64,000 bases of DNA. It comes from Cutibacterium acnes (GTDB lineage Bacteria > Actinomycetota > Actinomycetes > Propionibacteriales > Propionibacteriaceae). The DNA lies in NCBI RefSeq assembly GCF_003030305.1, contig NZ_CP023676.1, forward strand, positions 62,001 to 126,000, read 5' to 3'. Positions within the stretch are counted from its first letter, which is position 1. Each line of letters starts with the position of its first letter. Position numbers and translations under genes: made by a program. The notes beneath the pieces were generated by a model. That model had not been told where the DNA came from, did no database searches, and saw nothing but the letters and a program-made list of their open reading frames with translations. Of this stretch, positions 35,037 through 42,398 are shown piece after piece.

Positions 35037-35972
35037 TTGACTCTTCCCATAGCGACTGTTCCAGCCGGCCGCCGGGCCCGCCGCCGCACGCCTATGGGTG
35101 GTGGTGGCCCCTTTGCTGCATTGTGCATTCTGCCGGCGCTGGTCCTTTATGTACTTTTCCTCGTCTATCCGACGCTCAACGTATTCCATATGTCGTTGTT
35201 CGACTGGAATGGGCTGGGAAATGCCCCTAGCTTCATCGGGCTAGACAACTTCGCCGCCCTCATCCACGATCCCGCTTTCGTCCGGGCGTTTGAGAACACA
35301 TTGTTTATCCTCGTCGTAGTGACGATTGTGACCATTTGCAGTTCCATCTTTATCGCGGCGGTCCTCACTCGGGAGACCTTGGTGGGAGCTGGCTGGTACC
35401 GGTTTGTGCTTTACCTGCCGTCGGTGCTGTCCATCGTCGTCGTGGCAGCCATCTTCTCGGCAGTTTTCGATCAAAACAACGGACTGGTGAACGGCCTCCT
35501 GCAAGCGCTGGGACTGGGACACGGGCCAGTCTGGCTCGGCGATCAGAACGTGGTTATGTACTCCGTTGCCATCGCCATGGTCTGGCAATCGCTCGGCTAC
35601 TATGTGGTGCTCTACATGGCCGGCATGTCGTCGGTGCCAGTCGAGATCTACGAATCGGCCTCGCTGGATGGTGCCGGGCGGATGACTCAGTTGGGATCGA
35701 TCACCATTCCCCTAATTTGGAGCAACATCCGTACCACCCTCACCTTCTTCGTGCTGAGTTCGGTGAATCTCGCCTTCGTGCTGGTTAAGGCTCTGACTGA
35801 TGGTGGGCCCAACGGTAGCTTGGAGGTGCTGCTCAATTACATGTATAAGCAGGCGTTCACTAACTCAGCTTATGGTTACGGTATGGCGATTGGCGTGGTG
35901 ACCTTCCTGTTCTCGTTCCTCGTCGCGATGCTGATCAGCCACGTGACTCGCAGAGAAGTTCTTCAGTACTAA
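35037..35972 (+). CDS. sugar ABC transporter permease (MalF type)
   Basis: A 311-residue permease with six membrane segments. The coupling motif EIYESASLDGAGRMTQLGSI (EAA loop) lies near residue 205, and LPALVLYVLFLVYPTLN is the first segment. A TTG at 35037 with GAGG five bases upstream is taken as start; an in-frame ATG at 35094 would remove 19 residues of basic N-terminus and is possible. The last base overlaps the next start (TAATG). It forms the transmembrane heterodimer with the following gene. Confidence 0.92.
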   Translation: MTLPIATVPAGRRARRRTPMGGGGPFAALCILPALVLYVLFLVYPTLNVFHMSLFDWNGLGNAPSFIGLDNFAALIHDPAFVRAFENTLFILVVVTIVTICSSIFIAAVLTRETLVGAGWYRFVLYLPSVLSIVVVAAIFSAVFDQNNGLVNGLLQALGLGHGPVWLGDQNVVMYSVAIAMVWQSLGYYVVLYMAGMSSVPVEIYESASLDGAGRMTQLGSITIPLIWSNIRTTLTFFVLSSVNLAFVLVKALTDGGPNGSLEVLLNYMYKQAFTNSAYGYGMAIGVVTFLFSFLVAMLISHVTRREVLQY

Positions 35973-36853
35973 TGAGCGCCGTCCCGACCCCCTCGCGTGC
36001 CGACCGGCGCTACCGACTGGCCGCCCACGCCCTTCTAGTGATCATCAGCATTCTCATCATCGTCCCGGTGGCCTGGGTCGTCATGGCCGCCTTCAAGACG
36101 AAGCCCGAATTCTTCGGCAGTCCGTGGCGGCTGCCCGACGGACTGCACTGGCAGAACTTCGTCGACGCCTTCGTCACCGCCAAGATGGGCATCTACTTCA
36201 CGGATTCACTATTCGTGACCGTGCTTGGTCTGGTCTTCTCACTGAGCGTCGCAATCCCTGCAGCCTATGCCATCGCTCGTGTCCCCTTCCGAGGACGGGC
36301 GCTGGTAGAGGGCTTCCTCATGGCCGGCCTGTTCATCAACGTCAACTACATCGTCGTCCCGATCTTCCTCATGTTGTTGGGCTGGGATCAGGCGCTGGCA
36401 TCCTGGCTACCGAACGGTTTCTTCATCGACAACCTCGCGGTGCTGGCTCTGGTCTACGCTGCCGCCAGCCTGCCGTTCACTGTTTACCTGCTAGTCTCGT
36501 TTTTCCGCACCATCCCTGCGATCTACGAGGAGGCCGCAGCACTGGATGGGTCGAGCAGACTGCGCACAATGCTGTCGATCATGGTGCCGATAGCACGCCC
36601 AGCCATCTCCACGGTGATCCTGTTCAACTTCCTGAGCTTCTGGAACGACTTCATCATCTCTCTCACCCTCATCCCCGGAGAGCATAAGACCTTGCAAGTG
36701 GGTCTGCTGAACCTGTTCCAGGCTCAGCGGGCGGCCGCCGACTATGGTCGCCTCTACGCCGGCATGGTCATCGTGATGGTTCCAGTGCTTTTGCTCTATG
36801 CCACCATCCAAAAGCGGCTAGTCACTGGCATCGGTGGCGGCGGACTCAAGTGA
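35972..36853 (+). CDS. sugar ABC transporter permease (MalG type)
   Basis: A 293-residue permease with six membrane segments and the EAA loop AIYEEAAALDGSSRLRTMLS near residue 190. The N-terminal RYRLAAHALLVIISILIIVP is the first segment. The start overlaps the previous stop. Together with the preceding permease and binding protein it forms a CUT1-type importer. The operon continues into a 58-residue membrane protein. Confidence 0.93.
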   Translation: MSAVPTPSRADRRYRLAAHALLVIISILIIVPVAWVVMAAFKTKPEFFGSPWRLPDGLHWQNFVDAFVTAKMGIYFTDSLFVTVLGLVFSLSVAIPAAYAIARVPFRGRALVEGFLMAGLFINVNYIVVPIFLMLLGWDQALASWLPNGFFIDNLAVLALVYAAASLPFTVYLLVSFFRTIPAIYEEAAALDGSSRLRTMLSIMVPIARPAISTVILFNFLSFWNDFIISLTLIPGEHKTLQVGLLNLFQAQRAAADYGRLYAGMVIVMVPVLLLYATIQKRLVTGIGGGGLK

Positions 36854-36869
36854 GAGGAATTGGTAATCC

Positions 36870-37046
36870 GTGTCTGACAAGATGTCTCAAGTGTTCGGGT
36901 GGCTGGCGTTTGCGCTGGTACTGGGCGCATGCGTCGTCGTCATGGTGGCGATGCGCACTACGGGATGGGTCCAGGCAGGAATCATGGCTCTTGCCCTGGG
37001 CGTCGTCATCGCCGTGCTCGGTGTCTACAACCGCCGATACGTGTGA
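36870..37046 (+). CDS. small two-segment membrane protein, 58 aa
   Basis: A GTG-started frame encoding 58 residues with two hydrophobic stretches (about 9-28 and 35-53) and a basic end, NRRYV. AGAGGA lies 11 bases upstream, its stop is one base before the LacI-family start, and it follows the second permease by 16 bases, so it is embedded in the operon. I do not recognise a family. It may be a small accessory subunit of the importer. The reading frame is clean and its amphipathic pattern is protein-like, which raises confidence despite the size. Confidence 0.6.
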   Translation: MSDKMSQVFGWLAFALVLGACVVVMVAMRTTGWVQAGIMALALGVVIAVLGVYNRRYV

Positions 37047-37047
37047 C

Positions 37048-38112
37048 ATGTCCGCGAGCGGCTTCTCCCCGCCTCTGACCGGTCGGGCACCGACAATGGC
37101 CGACGTGGCCAGGAGGGCTGCCGTGTCGCCCCAAACGGTGTCGCGGGTGGTTCGAGGCCAAACGAACGTATCCGAGGTAACCCGACTCAAGGTGGAATTG
37201 GCGATCGACGAATTGGGCTACCGGCGCACTGGCATCGCTCGAGCGCTGGTGACCGGGCACACGATGACGCTAGGGGTCCTGACCCAGGGCTCGGTCGCTT
37301 ACTCCCGTGCTGCCTACGTGGACGCTATGACGTCGGCCGCCCGCCGCCACGGATATTACGTGGCCGCAGCGTCGGTGACGTCGACTGCCCCCGAAGCGGT
37401 GTGTCAGAGCATCGAACACCTGCGTCAGCAGGGAGTCGACGGTATCGTCGTGGCGGTCCCGGTTTATGACGTCGATGCTCTCGCGCAAGCGGCAAGGGGG
37501 CTACCTGCTGTCGTATTTGGTGGCTCGTCGAGCGAGGCGGTGCCGGATGGCTTCTCGGACGGCACTGGGCACCACGCGGTGTGCATCGACCAGGAGCGGA
37601 TAGGCGTACTGGCCACGGAGCACCTGCTAGGACTTGGGCACGACACCGTATGGCATGTTGCCGGACCCAGCACTTGGGCCGACGCGTCGGGCCGTCAGGC
37701 GGGCTGGGCGGCGACGCTGGCCAAACACGGGCGTCCCGAGCCGCCGGTGCTCATCGGTGACTGGAGTGCCGAGTCCGGCTGGAGGCTCGGGACCCTGCTG
37801 GCTCGGATGGAGGAGGTAACGGCTATCTTCGCGGCGAGCGACGACATGGCTTTCGGGATTCTGCGCGCTCTGGTTGACCGAGGCCGACGTGTACCCGAAG
37901 ATGTGTCGGTGGTCGGCGCCGACGATGTGCCGCTGGCTGCCTTCGCTCCGGTTGCACTGACCACGGTGCGCCAGTCCTTCCAGGATCTCGGAACCGCCGC
38001 TATCGATCTGCTTGTCGACATGGTCGAACGACCCGACCGAGAGCACCACGGCGTGCTGATGGAGCCGGAACTGGTGCTGAGATCATCGACTGCGCCGCGT
38101 CATGCTGGCTGA
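37048..38112 (+). CDS. LacI-family transcriptional regulator
   Basis: A 354-residue LacI/GalR regulator. The helix-turn-helix TMADVARRAAVSPQTVSRVV lies near residues 16-35, followed by the hinge and a periplasmic-binding-like sensor domain beginning LGVLTQGSVAYSR. ASDDMAFGILRALVDRGRRV and VPLALTTVRQSF-type segments are typical of the C-terminal half. ATG 37048 is taken by coupling to the small membrane protein; ATG 37096 would remove 16 residues and is possible. It sits inside the operon it probably controls and gives the locus a second sugar repressor beside the ROK protein. Confidence 0.92.
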   Translation: MSASGFSPPLTGRAPTMADVARRAAVSPQTVSRVVRGQTNVSEVTRLKVELAIDELGYRRTGIARALVTGHTMTLGVLTQGSVAYSRAAYVDAMTSAARRHGYYVAAASVTSTAPEAVCQSIEHLRQQGVDGIVVAVPVYDVDALAQAARGLPAVVFGGSSSEAVPDGFSDGTGHHAVCIDQERIGVLATEHLLGLGHDTVWHVAGPSTWADASGRQAGWAATLAKHGRPEPPVLIGDWSAESGWRLGTLLARMEEVTAIFAASDDMAFGILRALVDRGRRVPEDVSVVGADDVPLAAFAPVALTTVRQSFQDLGTAAIDLLVDMVERPDREHHGVLMEPELVLRSSTAPRHAG

Positions 38113-40292
38113 GTCATGGCGTCTGCACTACCGCTCACCTGCAGCGAAGTGGGAGGCTCACGGGCTGCCGATCGGCAACGGCCGTCTCGGGGCCGTCCTA
38201 CGGGGGGAAATCGCACGTGACGTGGTGCAGTTCAACGAGAACAGTTTGTGGGCGGGGTCCAACAACTACGCTAACGGCCTGTGCGGTGTCGCTGACGACG
38301 TTTTCGACACTTCGATGCACGGTTTCGGGCGTTACCTCGACTTCGGTCGAGTGACGATCAGCTTCGCCGATCTCGATGAGTCGACCGTTAGTGGCTACGA
38401 GCGCGCACTGGACCTGCGCCATGCCGTGGCATATGCCTGTTTCGATGCTGGTGGCGTGCGGCACCAGCGTTCGGCCTTCGCGAGTCGTGAGGCAGACGTC
38501 ATCGTTTTGCGGTATTCGGCATCGGCACCTTTCGGGTGCACGGTGAGACTCGAATCGGCGCAGGGGGTGCCTTCGCGCGTAGCTGGCGACACATCCGTTG
38601 TCTTCGATGGCGTACTGGGCAACGGGCTGCGCTACTGCGCGAGCTTGGTCCTCCTGGAGTGCGATGGCCGGTCGATAGCCCATGGCGATCGAATCGTCGT
38701 CGAGGACGCGACGACATTGGCGCTCGTCCTTGACGCCGGTACCGACTACGCGTTGAGTGCCGTAGCCGGGTGGCGTGGCGTTAACCCACGGCCGGTCGTC
38801 GACGAACGAATCTGCTCGGCCACGGCCCTGGGATGGGAGCGGCTGCACGACGCTCATGTCACTAAGTTCTCAGCGGTGATGGACCGGTGTCGCCTGCGCT
38901 GGGGTCGTCCCGTCCCAGAACTCGACGCGCAGCCCACTGACGTACGGCTGCGACGCTATCGTGACGGGGCCGCCGACGTGGGCTTGGAGCAGCTCGCTGT
39001 CGTGCTGGGTCGCTACCTGCTCGTGTCCTCGTCGCGGGCGGAGGGGTTGCCGGCCAATCTGCAAGGCCTGTGGAATGACAGCAACGATCCTGCGTGGGGT
39101 AGTGACTACCACACGAACATCAATGTTCAGATGAACTACTGGGGCGCGGAGGTCACCGGCCTGAGCGAGGAGCACATTGCCTTGCTGAACTTCATGGAGG
39201 AGGTAGCTGTCCCTAGCCGTTCCGCTACCCGGGCGATGTGTGGCCCCGATGTCCCCGGCTGGACGGCGCGCACGTCCCAGAGCCCGCTGGGGGGGCAATG
39301 GGTGGCAACCCAATACCGTGGCAAGCGCCTGGTACGCCCACCACGTCTACGAGCACTGGGCCTTTACTCGCGATGACGAGTGGCTACGTACTCGGGGTCT
39401 GCCGATGCTAGCTGAGATCTGTCGTTTCTGGGAGCACCAGTTAGTGGAACGTGACGACGGGATGATCGTCGCGCCGGCAGGATGGTCGCCCGAACACGGC
39501 CCACGCGAGGACGGGGTAGCCTACGACCAGCAGATCGTATGGGATCTGTTCACCAACCTGCTGGAATGCTCGCGGGCCTTGGGCGTCGAGGACGACCTCT
39601 ACTATCGGGTGGAGCGCCTGCGAGACCGGCTGGCGCCCAACCAGGTGGGCTGCTGGGGCCAACTGCAGGAGTGGCAGGACGACCGGGATGATCCCACCGA
39701 GCTGCATCGCCACACCTCGCATCTCTTCGCCGTCTATCCCGGGCGCCAGATAACCACAGACACACCCGAGCTGCAGGCGGCTGCGCTGGTGTCCCTGAAG
39801 GCGCGCTGTGGGGAACCTCCGCCGGTGGCGGGTGCACCTACCGTGGCACCATTTCGCGCTGAGATGGTAGTAGGCGACAGCCGACGCTCATGGACGTGGC
39901 CCTGGCGTGCCGCGCTCTTTGCCCGCCTCGGGGACGGATACCGGGCCGGTGAGATGGTACGCGGGTTGCTGACCTACAACATGCTGCCGAACCTGTGGAC
40001 CACCCATCCGCCCTTTCAAGTGGACGGCAACCTAGGGCTGGTAGGGGCCGTCGCGGAGATGCTGTTGCAGAGCCACGACGGTCGGATTCGCTTGCTTCCC
40101 GCTCTGCCACCGGCATGGGAGGCGGAGGGCGAGGCGATCGGTCTGCGGGCTCGCGGCGGCTATCGCGTCTCAATGCAGTGGCGCGACGGCCAGGTTATCT
40201 GGTTCGAGATCGTGGCAGACCGCGGCCATGCCGAAGACGTCATCGTCGTGGTCAACGGGCGCGAACACCGGATCCGCCCTGATAAACGCTGA
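38102..40292 (+). pseudogene. GH95 alpha-L-fucosidase interrupted by a +1 frameshift at a G7 tract
   Basis: A GH95 enzyme (alpha-1,2-L-fucosidase or related) split over two frames. The first frame runs from ATG 38102 to a stop at 39376; the second covers about 39290-40292. Conserved family sequence crosses the break: SQSPLGG is in the first frame, and [20 protein letters not shown] continues only in the second. Reading six instead of seven G at 39289-39295 restores one protein of about 729 residues, normal for the family. SSRAEGLPANLQGLWND and the C-terminal [14 protein letters not shown] with [16 protein letters not shown] are intact. The gene overlaps the LacI stop. It could be a pseudogene, a phase-variable gene or a sequencing error; the near-intact sequence favours a recent or reversible change. 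Substrate is inferred as terminal fucose on mucin or H-antigen glycans. Confidence 0.88.
39289..39295 (+). repeat. G7 homopolymer at the frameshift
   Basis: Seven consecutive G interrupt the GH95 frame (CT-G7-CAATGG). Removal of one gives CTG GGG GGC AAT GGG TGG, that is L-G-G-N-G-W, which rejoins the two halves exactly at a conserved motif. Such tracts are prone to slipped-strand mispairing. Confidence 0.9.
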
Positions 40293-40651
40293 TAGAGGTG
40301 TCTATAACTGTGCGGTCGCAGCGACGGAACCATCCATCAATGGCCTATGCAGCAGGGTATGTCACGCGGGAGTGAGGCTCCCATCAGTGACCATCAGATC
40401 GAGGCCGCCACTCATGCGCTCCACCTTATCGGTACTCCGTAAGCCGACGACGAGTGGCTCCTCCACCCAGCGGGTTATCTGACCGAGGCCCCGTCTCTCC
40501 GGCGCTGTGGCAATCCTGCCCGGGAGGACGCCAGCTGCCACGACGAATGGCAGTCGTCACAGTGACGCACATGATTGCCACAATGGACCGCAGTGTTGTC
40601 GGTGCCATCCATGGAAGGATGGGTACCACCCGACACAGATCAGGAGTCGTC
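40293..40651 (+). other. intergenic region before phosphofructokinase
   Basis: No convincing gene in 359 bases. AGGAG at 40642-40646 is the ribosome site of the kinase. I could not identify a clear promoter, terminator or repeat; an upstream in-frame extension of the kinase exists but lacks family similarity. Confidence 0.5.
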
Positions 40652-41779
40652 ATGTCCAAAAAGAAGAAGGTCGGCATCCTCACCGCAGGCGGTGATTGCC
40701 CCGGGCTCAACGCCGCTATCCGCGGATTTGGCAAGGCTGCCATCCGCCAGCACGACATGGAGCTCATCGGTATTCAGGACGGCTTTCTTGGATTGGCAGG
40801 GAACCGCACCATCTCCCTTGACCCGCGTGCCCTCTCAGGCATCTTGACGGTCGGCGGGACCATCCTGGGAACTAGCCGTGACAAGGTCAATCACATGATT
40901 ATCGACGGCGAGGAACGGGATATGGTCCCCACCATCGTCGAGAATTACGAGAAGCTGGGACTTGACGCTTTGGTGACTTTGGGTGGCGGTGGCACCGCCA
41001 AGAACGCGTACAAGCTCGCTAAGGCCGGACTGAACGTCCTGCATCTGCCCAAGACGATTGACAACGACATCGTCGGAACCGACGACTCCTTCGGGTTCTC
41101 GACAGCACTGGAGATTGCCACGGAGGCCATCGACCGGCTGCACTCCACCGCCCATTCCCACCACCGCATCATCCTCGCTGAGATCATGGGCCACCGTGCC
41201 GGCTGGCTGGCCCTCGGCTCGGGCATCGCTGGTGGCGCTGACGTCATCCTGCTGCCCGAGGTGCCCTACAAGCTGGACTCCATCGTCCAGGCGGTGGAAA
41301 ACCGGCAAAAGCAGGGGTTGAATTTCTCGGTCATCGCGGTGGCTGAGGGAGCTCGCGATGAGGCTGATTCGGCCGCGATGGCTGGAGCTCAGGCCCTCGT
41401 TGACGCTTCCAAGACCTCCGAGACAAAGGCGGCTGCCAAGAAGGCCAAGAAGGACCTTGAGCATTCCATGCGTGACAACACCCTCAAATTGGCTACTCAG
41501 CTTGAGGAGGCCACCGGGCTGGAATCGCGAGTCTCGATCCTCGGCTATGTGCAGCGCGGTGGTATCCCGTGCGCCCACGACCGTCTGCTCGCGACCCGGC
41601 TGGGAACCGTGGGTGCCAAGCTCGTTGACGACGGCGAGTTCGGCATCATGGTCGCCGCTCAGGGCGGAGACGCCACGACCGTTCCGTTGAAAGATGTCGC
41701 TGGCAAGGTTAAATACGTGCCTGCCGACCACCCATGGGTTAAGGCGGCCCGTCAGGTCGGAACCGGTCTAGGCGACTGA
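40652..41779 (+). CDS. pfkA: 6-phosphofructokinase
   Basis: A 375-residue PfkA-type phosphofructokinase phosphorylating fructose 6-phosphate. [19 protein letters not shown] starts the ATP/PPi-binding fold, [20 protein letters not shown] holds the catalytic Asp loop, and [21 protein letters not shown] is the next signature. AGGAG is six bases before ATG 40652, giving [10 protein letters not shown]. Donor residues are mixed: [11 protein letters not shown] has Gly at the position usual for ATP users, while LPKTIDNDI has Lys where PPi-dependent enzymes do. Propionibacteria are known for PPi-dependent phosphofructokinase, so the donor needs assay. It is monocistronic and converges on the nitrite reductase regulator. 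Confidence 0.93.
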   Translation: MSKKKKVGILTAGGDCPGLNAAIRGFGKAAIRQHDMELIGIQDGFLGLAGNRTISLDPRALSGILTVGGTILGTSRDKVNHMIIDGEERDMVPTIVENYEKLGLDALVTLGGGGTAKNAYKLAKAGLNVLHLPKTIDNDIVGTDDSFGFSTALEIATEAIDRLHSTAHSHHRIILAEIMGHRAGWLALGSGIAGGADVILLPEVPYKLDSIVQAVENRQKQGLNFSVIAVAEGARDEADSAAMAGAQALVDASKTSETKAAAKKAKKDLEHSMRDNTLKLATQLEEATGLESRVSILGYVQRGGIPCAHDRLLATRLGTVGAKLVDDGEFGIMVAAQGGDATTVPLKDVAGKVKYVPADHPWVKAARQVGTGLGD

Positions 41780-41816
41780 GGTTCTGCCCCTAGCCCCTCT
41801 CAAGGGCATCCGTCAC

Positions 41817-42398
41817 TCAGGTGTGTATCACACACCGGACTCCGGGGTTAGCGTCGATAGTCGCGGCTTGCCCCGTCACACCCTCGACGACCCCACAGTG
41901 TAGGGAACACACCACCTGGGGGTGATCGCGGGCCAGGTCGAGAAAGGGACAGTGGCGCAGCACGATGCCGCCCTCTTCTGCGGCCGGGGAGAAGCCCATG
42001 TCATCGAGCACTGCGATGAGGTCGCCGCGGCGATGCCGACCCCAACGCTGACCAATGCGCATGGCCATAGCTGTCGGGTTGTTACTGATGGCGACCTCGT
42101 CGACGAGCATCTGAGCTAGCAACCGATAGGCCCGCGGCCCTTCATCGCTGACGAGGGTAAAGACGGTGTGCGGGCGCCCCCGGGTCGCCCGATGTCGACG
42201 TGTTGCCTCCACTCGTCCCTGCTCGACGAGACGGTCGAGGTGAAATCGCGCCGTCGAGGGATGAATCCCCAGGTCGGAGGCCAGTTCGGCGCTCGTCGCT
42301 GAACCGCCACGTCGTCTCAGGGCGTCGGCGACCTCGTCGATACGCTTCTGTGACCCCGGATCGACCAGGCTCGCGGTGTCATCGTGCCGAGTGCTCAT
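41817..42398 (-). CDS. HTH regulator with cysteine cluster, next to nitrite reductase
   Basis: A 193-residue DNA-binding regulator. The winged helix at about residues 20-75 contains SAELASDLGIHPSTARFHLDR. The C-terminal third has four Cys: HCPF, then after 13 residues VVC, then SLHC, and finally VRC near the end. This spacing recalls SufR-like and other iron-sulfur HTH proteins, where a cluster senses iron, oxygen or nitric oxide. Its ATG overlaps the nitrite reductase stop (ATGA), so it is co-transcribed with that gene and likely controls it, with NO as a natural signal. Cluster binding is an inference. Confidence 0.82.
   Translation of the reverse strand: MSTRHDDTASLVDPGSQKRIDEVADALRRRGGSATSAELASDLGIHPSTARFHLDRLVEQGRVEATRRHRATRGRPHTVFTLVSDEGPRAYRLLAQMLVDEVAISNNPTAMAMRIGQRWGRHRRGDLIAVLDDMGFSPAAEEGGIVLRHCPFLDLARDHPQVVCSLHCGVVEGVTGQAATIDANPGVRCVIHT

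Noticed and set aside
36850-37047. N-terminal extension of the LacI-family regulator
   Set aside because: The frame is open upstream, but it overlaps the small membrane protein in another frame and lacks similarity to the family; the HTH begins normally from ATG 37048.
41780-41816. Possible terminator between pfkA and the HTH regulator (GCCC...GGGC)
   Set aside because: Only four pairs can be formed, too weak to support a terminator.
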